This document shows, in pieces, positions 34,000 to 42,126 of a DNA stretch of 64,000 bases. The first letter of the stretch is position 1, and each line of letters begins with the position of its first letter. The stretch covers positions 434,001 through 498,000 of the forward strand of contig NZ_OBEB01000002.1 in the NCBI RefSeq assembly GCF_900215315.1. Direction: 5' to 3'. Below the pieces are notes generated by a model that was not told where the DNA came from, did no database searches, and worked only from the letters and a program-made list of their open reading frames with translations. The DNA comes from Arsukibacterium tuosuense (GTDB taxonomy: Bacteria; Pseudomonadota; Gammaproteobacteria; Enterobacterales; Alteromonadaceae). The translations under genes were made by a program, and so were the position numbers.

Positions 34000-34034
34000 G
34001 TAACGGGAAGTAAGGTAACTACTTGCTAAGTAAA

Positions 34035-34065
34035 AAAAAGCCGGCAGAATCTCTGCCGGCTTTTT
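34035..34065 (+). terminator. Terminator of the PhoX-family gene
   Basis: AAAAAGCCGGCAGA (34035-34048) pairs with TCTGCCGGCTTTTT (34052-34065) around a 3-base loop. The symmetric A/T tails allow it to work in both directions. Confidence 0.9.
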
Positions 34066-34101
34066 GCTTGTTATCGCTATGGACGCAGCCAATCCGCCTA
34101 A

Positions 34102-34122
34102 CGCTTTTTCGGGATCCAGGCC
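34102..34122. repeat. 21-bp direct repeat, left copy (flanks acquired patch)
   Basis: These 21 bases, starting CGCTTTTTCGGG, are identical to 34863-34883. In the right copy they are the 3' end of the DUF4442 gene (encoding the final WIPKKR on the minus strand); this left copy still reads WIPKKR plus a stop (TAG) on the minus strand. It therefore looks like a duplicated tail of that gene. Confidence 0.85.
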
Positions 34123-34246
34123 ATTTGTAACATGGTCTTTACCCGCTATAATATTTATCTGTGCCCTGATTGGTGTGGTTTTTGGGGTTTACCCTGCCAT
34201 AAAAGCCTCAGAGCTCGATCCGACCACCGCACTACAAACCGACTAA
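34123..34246 (+). pseudogene. 3' remnant of a MacB/FtsX-type ABC transporter permease
   Basis: The frame ending at the TAA of 34244-34246 encodes TWSLPAIIFICALIGVVFGVY followed by PAIKASELDPTTALQTD, the characteristic last transmembrane helix and tail (YPAxKAxxLDPxxAL) of MacB-type permeases. Homology begins immediately after the 21-bp repeat, so only about 40 codons of a gene of some 400 or more remain. No start codon or ribosome site is credible. This is a fragment carried in or left by rearrangement. Confidence 0.75.
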
Positions 34247-34267
34247 AGCTAGCATGAGGTGAGTTTT

Positions 34268-34711
34268 ATGCGTGATCCTTTTCTACAAGCTGCCATTGAC
34301 GAAGCCAAAAAAGGCCTGGCCGAAGGAGGTATCCCTATTGGTTCGGTGTTGGTGATTGATGGCGAAATTGTTGGTCGCGGCCATAATCAACGAGTACAAC
34401 AAGGTAGCGCCATCTTGCATGCCGAAATGGATTGTTTTGAGCAAGCCGGTCGTTTATCACCCGCCGATTACAAAAAAGCCACGCTTTACTCTACATTGTC
34501 GCCTTGTGATATGTGCAGCGGCACTGCGTTACTGTACGGTATACCAAAGATCGTGATTGGTGAAAATCACACCTTTCAAGGTCCGGAAGCTTATTTGCGT
34601 AGCCGCGGTGTTGAGCTAAATATCGTCCAGGATGAAGAGTGCATAAAACTGATGCAAGACTTTATTGCCGCTGCGCCAAACTTATGGTTTGAAGATATTG
34701 GCAAGGTATGA
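34268..34711 (+). CDS. Yeast-type (Fcy1-like) cytosine deaminase
   Basis: 147 residues from ATG 34268, chosen over an in-frame GTG at 34259 because GAGGTGAG lies just upstream. The zinc site is HAE (His51, Glu53) with SPCDMC (Cys80, Cys83); GRGHNQR, GSAILHAEMDCFEQAGRL, YGIPKIVIGEN and the C-terminal LWFEDIG all parallel yeast cytosine deaminase, including the Trp140 and Asp143 counterparts that close on the pyrimidine. It is thus unlike the usual bacterial CodA fold. It deaminates cytosine to uracil (family knowledge). It sits in a patch bounded by direct repeats, suggesting horizontal gain. Confidence 0.85.
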   Translation: MRDPFLQAAIDEAKKGLAEGGIPIGSVLVIDGEIVGRGHNQRVQQGSAILHAEMDCFEQAGRLSPADYKKATLYSTLSPCDMCSGTALLYGIPKIVIGENHTFQGPEAYLRSRGVELNIVQDEECIKLMQDFIAAAPNLWFEDIGKV

Positions 34712-34722
34712 GTGCCCTTAGA

Positions 34723-34783
34723 CAAAAATCAATAGAAATCAATAGGGTCAGAAAATCAATAGGGTCAGAGACATTGATTTTTG
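34723..34783. repeat. 61-bp element: 17-bp tandem repeats bounded by 11-bp inverted repeats
   Basis: A partial unit (AAATCAATAG, 34726-34735) is followed by two exact tandem copies of AAATCAATAGGGTCAGA (34736-34752 and 34753-34769). CAAAAATCAAT (34723-34733) and ATTGATTTTTG (34773-34783) bound the block as perfect inverted repeats. The AATAGGGTCAGA core resembles the repeat sequences that accompany IS200-like Y1 (REP-associated) transposases in gammaproteobacteria; no transposase is present here. Confidence 0.7.
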
Positions 34784-34858
34784 GTCACTAGCGGGCTAGC
34801 GCTTCTCAGGTATTTCACGGAAGAAACCCGATGGCCGCATGCCCCAAAGTTAATCAAC

Positions 34859-35380
34859 TCAGCGCTTTTTCGGGATCCAGGCCCAGGTCATGCTGGCATT
34901 CACCGGCTCAACCCCGGCGCTGTCGGTGATGGTTACTGCTACTGTCACTTCGCCTTTATCATCGTTATGCATCGCTGCTATCTGCTCGTCGGTCAGGGTC
35001 GCCACCGCCGTTAAATCGCCGCTTGAGCGTTTAATATAATCAATTTGCATTTGTTTTAGCAGCGGTAACTTGCTGTCGGGCAGGTGAATGCCGACTAAAA
35101 AGCCGGTGGCTGATTCGGCCAGTAGGCCGGTAGCGGCCGCATGCACTGAACCGATGTGATTCTGGGCCTTTTTGCGGTTTTTCAACCGCAGTACCGAGCG
35201 GCTACCTTTTAGCTCCAGCACTTCCACCCCAGCGGTGCCGGCAAACTTAATCACCCGGCCAAATACCGTGCTTAACGCAAAAGCCTGCAATGCCGCAGGC
35301 AGCTGATAACACTTACTGACGATACGTTGCAGCTTGTTCGGTTTGGTTGCCGTTTGCTGTTGCGACTGGGCTTGGCTCAT
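34859..35380 (-). CDS. DUF4442 hotdog-fold protein
   Basis: 173 residues. RSVLRLKNRKKAQNHIGSVHAAATGLLAESATGF is the conserved hotdog helix of DUF4442 (asparagine and histidine before the helix as in PaaI-like thioesterases), followed by strands around KLPLLKQMQIDYIKRSSGDL and EVTVAVTITDSAG. Probably a thioesterase-like cytoplasmic protein; no substrate is known. Its last codons form the right copy of a 21-bp repeat whose left copy lies 761 bases away beyond an acquired patch. Confidence 0.82.
   Translation of the reverse strand: MSQAQSQQQTATKPNKLQRIVSKCYQLPAALQAFALSTVFGRVIKFAGTAGVEVLELKGSRSVLRLKNRKKAQNHIGSVHAAATGLLAESATGFLVGIHLPDSKLPLLKQMQIDYIKRSSGDLTAVATLTDEQIAAMHNDDKGEVTVAVTITDSAGVEPVNASMTWAWIPKKR
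34863..34883. repeat. 21-bp direct repeat, right copy
   Basis: Identical to 34102-34122 and lying within the 3' end of the DUF4442 gene. Sequence identity ends exactly at base 34884 (C versus A at 34123) and before 34863 (G versus A). The two copies bracket the MacB remnant, the cytosine deaminase gene and the tandem-repeat element. Confidence 0.85.
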
Positions 35381-35464
35381 AGTGGTCTGACCTGGCGATT
35401 ATTTTGCTTACTATGCCCTCGCGAAACTGCAATTGCAAGCAGCCGCTGCTGTAACCAGAGATAG

Positions 35465-36208
35465 CTAACACCACAGCTCACTCACCGGGGTATCCGGGCT
35501 ATAGCGGTGGCTTAGCTGCGCCTGAAATAGTTCGGCACTGGCGATGGCGTCTGTTACTGCATGATGTGGCCGGTAAGGCGGCAACTGATAACGGCTGCGG
35601 CTGGCATCCAGCCGGATAGAAACCTGCTGGCGCCGGCGCAGTTTATCCCACCAGCTAAGTGGCCTGGCACGGTGCAGGCGGGCTTCCAGCTCCAGGGTAT
35701 CGATTACCGGAAATAAAATACTCTCACCTAACCTGACTTTTACACTGGCAGCCAGAAAGTTGCGTTCAATCTGGCGGTAGTGTACCACTGCTACTTTTCC
35801 TGCCAGCAATGGCAGCAGTTCCGGCAATACGGCACTGAGGTCGGGCGCATTGCTTACTTCAGAATGGGTGATCCGGTGCACAGTAACTGAATTGTCAGTC
35901 AGGGCAAAGCGGGGTTTCAGCAACCATTGGCGGGCTTGCGAACTGAAAATTCGCTGCAGATTAAAAGGCACCAGGCCAATACTGACAATGCCGTTGTCTT
36001 CTGCACTTAAGCCGGTGGTTTCAAAGTCGATGGCAACCAGCGGTACCTGGCTGATTGGTGTGCTGGCCGCTATCATACCGTTACTATAAAACTGCTGTAG
36101 CAGCGGATGTTTAGCTATGGCAGCTTGCTGTTGATAGTACTGCTGCCAGTCAGTACTGGTACTATCCTGTTTAGTCTGGTCAGCCTGGTCGGGTCCGAGA
36201 TAAAGCAT
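35465..36208 (-). CDS. DnaQ-like 3'-5' exonuclease
   Basis: 247 residues. VAIDFETTGLSAEDNGIVSIG is Exo I of the DEDDh exonucleases (Asp61, Glu63), VTVHRITHSEV is the usual following segment, and the C-terminal HHAVTDAIASAELF is Exo III with catalytic His and Asp. A 50-residue N-terminal helical extension is present. This type of exonuclease is often encoded directly after a CBS/nucleotidyltransferase gene, as here (7 bases apart). Cellular role unproven. Confidence 0.88.
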   Translation of the reverse strand: MLYLGPDQADQTKQDSTSTDWQQYYQQQAAIAKHPLLQQFYSNGMIAASTPISQVPLVAIDFETTGLSAEDNGIVSIGLVPFNLQRIFSSQARQWLLKPRFALTDNSVTVHRITHSEVSNAPDLSAVLPELLPLLAGKVAVVHYRQIERNFLAASVKVRLGESILFPVIDTLELEARLHRARPLSWWDKLRRRQQVSIRLDASRSRYQLPPYRPHHAVTDAIASAELFQAQLSHRYSPDTPVSELWC

Positions 36209-36215
36209 GTTTACC

Positions 36216-38063
36216 TCAGGCTTTAAAATGAAACTTCAGGAATTTCTGCGCGTTGCTCAGCACCTGAAAGGCTTCTTTTAAGTGCTTGCGTTCAAATTCC
36301 GACAGCTGCTCGGGCAGGACATTGTTATCGGGCTCCTCGCCGTTTCTAAGGGCCGCCGCCTGATGCCGAATGCGGGTCATGGCGATGACTTCAAACGCAT
36401 CACGTAAATCTTCAGCCCGGCCTTTGGGCAACACTTTGGCGGCAATAATCTGCTGTAAGCGGCTGAATGAGTTGCTTTCGGTTGAGCCAATAGCCAATGC
36501 ATGAATGCGGATTAAATCGACAAAGGGAGCGGTGCCGCGGCGCTTTATATTTAAAATATTGTTTTGCTTGCCGTCCTGCTCCATGACGAAGTCTTTAAAA
36601 AAACCCAGCGGTGGCGTGCGGCTAAGCGCGTTGCGGGTCATGCTGGCTAAAAACAGCGGTTGTTTTTGGGCCAGCTTACTGACCAACTGCTGTAATTGTT
36701 CAGCCCATTTGAGCTCGCCCCATACGCCATCCAGATCAAAAAAAATGGAGCTGTGCAGTAAACGTTCAGCTGAGGGTTGGCTAATCCAGTTCTGAAAATA
36801 CTGCTGCCAAACGTGCAATGGCTGACGCCACTCAGGATTAGTAGCCATTATCTTACCGGTGCAATAGGTATAACCACAGGCGGCCAGACCATCGGAGACA
36901 AAGCTGGCCAGTTGTTTAAAATAATCGTCGTGTAACCTGGGGTCAAAGCGGTTGTCCAGGATCAGAGCATTGTCCTGATCGGTCAGCACAAGCTGCTCGT
37001 CGCGGGCCATAGAGCCCAGCGCCAGAAAACAATAGGGTACCGGCGGCGGTCCCAGCTCAGCTTCAGCTAACTCCAGTAGTCGTTGTTTAAAGCTGCGGCC
37101 AATGGCTGCCATCGCGCTGCCAATCATTTGCGAATTGGCATCTTCGTTTACCATTCGCACGAAGCAGGCATGCACATCCGGTACCAGTGCCTGCAGTTCA
37201 TCGACGGTTTGCTGGCGGAAAATACGGCTAACCACATACAGGCTGCTTTGTGATTCGAAACGGATAATATCGGAAATGGCTATTACGCCAACCGGTTGTT
37301 GCCGTTTTAACACCGGTAGATGATGCAGATTATGGCGTAGCATCAGCATCATCGCTTCAAAAATATACTGTTGCTGTTCAATGGTTACCGGGTTGGCCGA
37401 CATGATATCGGTGACCGGAATTTCTGACTTTAAACCCGGTGCCACTAACCGGCTACGGATATCTTTATCGGTAATAATGCCGGCCAGGTGCTGCTCCGTA
37501 TCTAAAATAAGTAAGGAGGAGACACTTTGTTCGGTCATCAGCTGTGCAGCCTGCCAGACACTGGCATCGCTGCCGATGGTCACCGGTTCCCGGCTAAGCA
37601 GAGTGCTTACCGTGGCGCCGAGTAAATCGGCCCGAGCCTGGCTGCTGGCCTTACTGGTTTTACGCCGCTCACTGTCGCCAACCTGGACATAGTCTGCAAA
37701 AAATTCATTGTCATCAAACAGCTGTTGAAATATTTCATCCGGAATAAAATAAATAAGGGTATCTTCCAGCGCTGTCGCCGGAAAGCGCACTTTGGCTCCG
37801 CGCAATAAACCTTGCTCACCAAAAAAGCCGCCTTCGCTCATCCGGTTGTATAAATCACCATTGCGCCGATAGGTTTCCACCGCGCCACTGCGGATCAGAT
37901 GCAGGGCCTGCAATGGCTCGTTAAAACGTAAGATCTCGCTGCCTGCTTTGAAATAGCCGATATCAATACTAAGCGCCACTTGTTGTAGTTGCTCAGCTGG
38001 CAATTCCTGAAACGGCGGGTGCCGCTTCAGAAACTCCAGGATTTCAATCTGCTCAATTTCCAT
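36216..38063 (-). CDS. cNMP-binding / CBS / DUF294 nucleotidyltransferase-like protein
   Basis: 615 residues in four parts: a cyclic-nucleotide-binding-like domain (about 10-125, GSEILRFNEPLQALHLIRSG); two CBS domains (about 155-275, VWQAAQLMTEQSVSSLLIL and HNLHHLPVLKRQQPVGVI); a DUF294 nucleotidyltransferase-like domain (GSMARDEQLVLTDQDNALIL, about 350-370); and a helical C-terminal substrate-binding domain. Such proteins usually accompany solute symporters and a DnaQ-like exonuclease and are thought to be regulatory. Here it lies between a BCCT transporter gene (11 bases) and the exonuclease gene (7 bases). Confidence 0.88.
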   Translation of the reverse strand: MEIEQIEILEFLKRHPPFQELPAEQLQQVALSIDIGYFKAGSEILRFNEPLQALHLIRSGAVETYRRNGDLYNRMSEGGFFGEQGLLRGAKVRFPATALEDTLIYFIPDEIFQQLFDDNEFFADYVQVGDSERRKTSKASSQARADLLGATVSTLLSREPVTIGSDASVWQAAQLMTEQSVSSLLILDTEQHLAGIITDKDIRSRLVAPGLKSEIPVTDIMSANPVTIEQQQYIFEAMMLMLRHNLHHLPVLKRQQPVGVIAISDIIRFESQSSLYVVSRIFRQQTVDELQALVPDVHACFVRMVNEDANSQMIGSAMAAIGRSFKQRLLELAEAELGPPPVPYCFLALGSMARDEQLVLTDQDNALILDNRFDPRLHDDYFKQLASFVSDGLAACGYTYCTGKIMATNPEWRQPLHVWQQYFQNWISQPSAERLLHSSIFFDLDGVWGELKWAEQLQQLVSKLAQKQPLFLASMTRNALSRTPPLGFFKDFVMEQDGKQNNILNIKRRGTAPFVDLIRIHALAIGSTESNSFSRLQQIIAAKVLPKGRAEDLRDAFEVIAMTRIRHQAAALRNGEEPDNNVLPEQLSEFERKHLKEAFQVLSNAQKFLKFHFKA

Positions 38064-38074
38064 GGCTGCTGAAC

Positions 38075-39706
38075 CTAGTTGCCACGGGGTTCAGACATCA
38101 GGCCTTTTACCACCGCCACACAGGAGGCCAGCAGCACTATGGTAAAGGGAAAACCGGTCGACACTGCCATCGCCTGTAATGCGACCAGACCCCCTCCCAG
38201 AATAAGCGCTATCGCAACCAGGCCCTCAAAGGTACACCAGAATACCCGCTGTGGTGTTGGTGCATTGACCTTACCGCCGGCGGCAATAGTATCGATAACC
38301 AACGAACCGGAATCTGATGAGGTCACAAAAAACACCACTACCAGGATAATAGCAATAAACGACGTAATACCTGCCAGTGGCAGGGCATCCAGCATACTGA
38401 ATAACTGCAGCGGCAGGGCGGCCTCAACCGCGGCCATATAACTGTCCTGCACGACCTGGCTAATGGCAGTGCCGCCGAAAACGGTCATCCATAACACGCA
38501 GGCCAGTGACGGAATCAGCAGAACCGAGATTAAAAACTCCCTTACGGTGCGGCCGCGCGAGACCCGGGCGATAAACATCCCAACAAATGGCGACCAGCTA
38601 ATCCACCAGGCCCAGTAAAAGGCAGTCCAGCCCTGGGAAAAGTTAGCATCTTCCCGGCCAAATGGGTTGGCCAGCGCCGGTAAATGCTGAAAATAGGCAC
38701 CCAGGTTAGCAAAAAAGCCTGTCATAATTGCCAGGGTAGGACCAACGATAATGACAAACAGCAACAGTAACGCTGCCAGAGTCATATTAATTTCTGATAA
38801 ACGTTTAACACCTGCTTCCAGACCAGCCAGCACAGAAAGCAGCGCTATCATGGTAATGCCGATAACCAGCAGAATTTGGGTCGTGACGCCTTCCGGCCAG
38901 TTGAACAGGTAGTTTAAACCGGCACTGGCCTGCGATGCACCCAGGCCAAGCGAGGTGGCAAGGCCAAACAACGTAGCAAATACCGCCAGAATATCAATAA
39001 TGTGCCCGGGCCAGCCCCAGACGCGCTCGCCTAATAGTGGATAAAAAACGGAGCGAATAGTCAGCGGCAAGCCTTTATTGAACGAGAACAACGCCAGGCC
39101 CAGCGCCAAAATAGCGTAAATCGCCCAGGGGTGCAGGGCCCAGTGGTAAATAGTCGCTGCCATACCCAGCCTTTCGGCTGCTAATGCATCGCCAGCGGCA
39201 CCAGCCAGCGGCGCCCAGTCGGTTCTTACGCCGTCCACCACGGTGGTGCCGGCAAAGGCGCTGTTAAAATGCGATAACGGCTCTGACACGCCGTAAAACA
39301 TCAGGCCGATGCCCATACCGGCGGCAAACAGCATCGAAAACCAGCCAACATAACTGAAATCCGGGGTCGCTTCAGTGCCGCCGAGGCGCACCTTACCCAG
39401 TGGAGAGACAATTAAGCCCAGACACAGCAGCACAAAAATATTGGCGGCACTGATAAAAAACCAGTCCAGATTGCTGGTAAGCCAGCCGCGCATATCGCTA
39501 AACAATAATGCCGCCTGGCTTTGAAAGATTAGGGTTAATAGCACAAAAGCAATAATGCTCAGACCGGAGATTAAGAACACCCGGTTATGAATATCCAGGC
39601 CAAAGGGGCCCACTTTTACGACTATGTTGTCCTGGCCAACCTGATAATCGGTATCTATCGGATTAACTTTGCCATCTGGGATCATCGGATCCTTTTCAGT
39701 TGTCAT
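38075..39706 (-). CDS. BCCT-family transporter (betaine/choline/carnitine type)
   Basis: 543 residues with about twelve transmembrane helices. GMGIGLMFYGVSEPLSHF is the BCCT glycine-rich helix, and TAFYWAWWISWSPFVGMFIARVSRGRTVREF is the family signature with the tryptophan box around the substrate site. VTSSDSGSLVIDTIAAGG follows. BCCT proteins import quaternary ammonium or related solutes with sodium or protons, for osmoprotection or as nutrients. Shorter than BetT types, with no long C-terminal extension. The upstream gene encodes a porin 21 bases away, so the two probably form an uptake route. Confidence 0.92.
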   Translation of the reverse strand: MTTEKDPMIPDGKVNPIDTDYQVGQDNIVVKVGPFGLDIHNRVFLISGLSIIAFVLLTLIFQSQAALLFSDMRGWLTSNLDWFFISAANIFVLLCLGLIVSPLGKVRLGGTEATPDFSYVGWFSMLFAAGMGIGLMFYGVSEPLSHFNSAFAGTTVVDGVRTDWAPLAGAAGDALAAERLGMAATIYHWALHPWAIYAILALGLALFSFNKGLPLTIRSVFYPLLGERVWGWPGHIIDILAVFATLFGLATSLGLGASQASAGLNYLFNWPEGVTTQILLVIGITMIALLSVLAGLEAGVKRLSEINMTLAALLLLFVIIVGPTLAIMTGFFANLGAYFQHLPALANPFGREDANFSQGWTAFYWAWWISWSPFVGMFIARVSRGRTVREFLISVLLIPSLACVLWMTVFGGTAISQVVQDSYMAAVEAALPLQLFSMLDALPLAGITSFIAIILVVVFFVTSSDSGSLVIDTIAAGGKVNAPTPQRVFWCTFEGLVAIALILGGGLVALQAMAVSTGFPFTIVLLASCVAVVKGLMSEPRGN

Positions 39707-39727
39707 TATTATGTCCTTATTGTTATT

Positions 39728-41032
39728 TTAAAAATAATAGCCAATATTAATATTGAAGCGCCGTTCGGTTTCACTGCTGTCGCCGCTGGCGCTGCCGCCA
39801 ACAAAGGGTTGGTTTTTAGCATGAACTAAATCGAAATAGGTAAACAGACCACCCGCTGCCACAGAGAAGCCGGTAATGTTCATCATGGTGTCGCGGCTGC
39901 CATCAGACTTGTCGTACACCAGGCCATAGTTGTTATAAAACTGCAGGCCGGTCACCGGACCCCATTCCACCGGCATACTGTAGGCCAGGTTTACGGTAGC
40001 TGAGGTGGCCTCGGCGGCAATTGAATCATAAAATGCGTAGGCACCAACGGCCATCCGGTCTGCGCCATTGTCAACGTCGTACTGATACTTGGTGTATTGC
40101 AGTTGCAGGTTCCAGTTGTGGTAGTGACTATTGCTGTGCACTGCCCAGGCATGGTAATCACCGGCGCGGGTCTGACCGTTATGCAGCCCGCCCGCTAACG
40201 CCGATACACCCAGCTCGGTTTTCAACTCGCCCTGACTGACATGGTAACCAAAACGACCGCTCAGGGTATTGTATTCACCCAACGGTTGGGCCGGGTCGTC
40301 ATAAATGCCATCACCGGGAAGGCGGGCACCAACAATATCATACGAATAGCGGTCAGCCCGGCTGCCAACGTAACCATCTACCCCGCCGAGTTCATCGTTT
40401 TTAAAGAAACCTAAATCCAGTTGCCAGTTATCACTCAGTTGGCGCTTAAATAAGATGCCTAAATCGTGATCATCTTCCAGCCCGATATAATAGTTAGTAC
40501 TGAAAAACCAGTTGTGGGAGTTATAAGGCCAGTTGCCAAAAGGTACCTGAGTAATGCCGGCCTGCACCTGCCAGTCATCAGTAAACTGATAGCCGACATA
40601 GGCATATTTCACCGCGGTCATATAGTCGAAAAAGCGAATTTCAGCGTTTAGCAATACGTCACCGATACTGCCGTTTAAATTAAGCCGGAAAATATCAAAC
40701 GCAAAATCGCCAGTACGGTCTTTATTGCCATCACTGTAAGAGGTATGGCTGTAATTGGTGCGGATGGCACCGCCCAGTTTAATACCGTCTTCGCTTACTG
40801 GTGCAGACTGTTCAGCCGATTCATTTGCCGCCAACTCAAGCTGCTGGTTGCTGAGCTCAGCCTGAGTTTCTTCTTGCTCTGCCAACCGGGCTTCCAGCGC
40901 GGCAATCTGCGCTTTCAGCTGGCTGAGTTGTTGTTTAATTTCGTCTGTTTCGGCAGGTGTTGCGGCGAAGGATGCTGGCGTAACTAAATATCCAGCGGCA
41001 GCGATCAGGGCGATTCTGCAGTGGGTTTTCAT
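39728..41032 (-). CDS. Outer-membrane porin with N-terminal coiled coil
   Basis: 434 residues: signal peptide (cleavage near SFA-AT), a short coiled coil (about 27-65, IKQQLSQLKAQIAALEARL), then a beta-barrel (KLGGAIRTNYSHTSY onward, with LDLGFFKNDE and repeated aromatic-ended strands) finishing in NINIGYYF with terminal Phe, the outer-membrane insertion signal. The pattern matches phosphate-selective/DcaP-like porins with a coiled-coil start. It is the first gene of the porin-BCCT-regulator-exonuclease operon. Confidence 0.85.
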   Translation of the reverse strand: MKTHCRIALIAAAGYLVTPASFAATPAETDEIKQQLSQLKAQIAALEARLAEQEETQAELSNQQLELAANESAEQSAPVSEDGIKLGGAIRTNYSHTSYSDGNKDRTGDFAFDIFRLNLNGSIGDVLLNAEIRFFDYMTAVKYAYVGYQFTDDWQVQAGITQVPFGNWPYNSHNWFFSTNYYIGLEDDHDLGILFKRQLSDNWQLDLGFFKNDELGGVDGYVGSRADRYSYDIVGARLPGDGIYDDPAQPLGEYNTLSGRFGYHVSQGELKTELGVSALAGGLHNGQTRAGDYHAWAVHSNSHYHNWNLQLQYTKYQYDVDNGADRMAVGAYAFYDSIAAEATSATVNLAYSMPVEWGPVTGLQFYNNYGLVYDKSDGSRDTMMNITGFSVAAGGLFTYFDLVHAKNQPFVGGSASGDSSETERRFNINIGYYF

Positions 41033-41178
41033 AAGCGGGCCTTATAGTTAGCGGAAAAACAGGTAACGCAGTCGGAATAAGAATAGTCTAATTAGCCGGT
41101 TATACCAAATCCAATGGTAACATAAAGGTTGCAGACACTGCTTCTATAACAATGATTTAGCTTAGAAGCAGGCGTAAA

Positions 41179-42063
41179 TTAAAAGATATTGGCTGACAGA
41201 TAGCGATCACCGCGGTCGCAAATTATCGCCACTATTACCGCATTGTCATGCTGTTCAGCCAGGGCAACTGCAGCATGTACCGCACCGCCGGAACTGACTC
41301 CGGCAAAAATGCCTTCTTCTTTAGCCAGACGGCGCATTGCAGTAAGTGCATCGTCCTGACTGATATCGATAATCCTGTCCACCCGGCTTTTATCAAAAAA
41401 GCCCGGCAGGTAAGCCTCAGGCCAGCGCCGGATGCCCGGAATGCTGGCCCCCTCGGCCGGTTGCAGGCCAATAATCTGAATAGCCGGTTTTTGCTGCTTT
41501 AAGTAGCGCGACACCCCCATAATGGTGCCGGTGGTACCCATACTGCTGACAAAATGGGTCACCTGCTGCTGGCTTTGCTGCCAGATCTCCGGCCCGGTAC
41601 TGGCATAATGTGCTGCCGGGTTGTCGGGGTTATTAAACTGATCCAGTACTATGCCCAAACCATCGGCTTGCATCTGCAGCGCTAAATCACGGGCGCCTTC
41701 CATGCCTTGCTCTTTTGTCACTAAAATCAGCTCAGCGCCATAAGCGCGCATTGAACTTTTACGCTCTTCGGTGGCATTGTCAGGCATGACCAATGTCATG
41801 GCGTAGCCTTTAATCGCTGCTGCCATCGCCAGGGCGATGCCGGTATTGCCACTGGTGGCTTCTATAATCCGCTCACCGGGTTTTATAGTCCCGCGCCGCT
41901 CGGCCTGGACAATCATATTCAGCGCCGGCCGGTCTTTAACCGAGCCCGCCGGGTTATCGCCTTCAAGTTTCAGCAGCACCGTACTGTTAGTATGGGCCGC
42001 CATCCGCTGCAATTTCACCAGCCGGGTGTTGCCAACAGCATGCTCAATAGTGGGAAATGTCAT
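41179..42063 (-). CDS. cysM: Cysteine synthase B
   Basis: 294 residues, the CysM length. GSVKDRP holds the PLP lysine (Lys43), EATSGNTGIAL the substrate loop, and SSMGTTGTIMG the phosphate-binding loop. RRWPEAYLPGFF is a CysM rather than CysK feature. The enzyme makes cysteine from O-acetylserine and sulfide or thiosulfate. It is co-oriented with, and 63 bases downstream of, the rRNA/tRNA methyltransferase gene. Confidence 0.93.
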   Translation of the reverse strand: MTFPTIEHAVGNTRLVKLQRMAAHTNSTVLLKLEGDNPAGSVKDRPALNMIVQAERRGTIKPGERIIEATSGNTGIALAMAAAIKGYAMTLVMPDNATEERKSSMRAYGAELILVTKEQGMEGARDLALQMQADGLGIVLDQFNNPDNPAAHYASTGPEIWQQSQQQVTHFVSSMGTTGTIMGVSRYLKQQKPAIQIIGLQPAEGASIPGIRRWPEAYLPGFFDKSRVDRIIDISQDDALTAMRRLAKEEGIFAGVSSGGAVHAAVALAEQHDNAVIVAIICDRGDRYLSANIF

Positions 42064-42126
42064 GGTAAAACCGCCAGCCTTGTTACATCACAGTGGCACT
42101 AAGTTTAACCCAAAGCTGGCCAGCTG

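Noticed and set aside
34096-34102. Integron attC site (GCCTAAC core)
   Set aside because: The inverse core motif is present, but no GTTRRRY partner or folded L/R boxes are found at a suitable distance downstream.
34064-34246. Intact 60-residue membrane protein
   Set aside because: The first half is the repeat and terminator DNA; only the last 40 codons have family similarity, as a MacB tail. Treated as a remnant.
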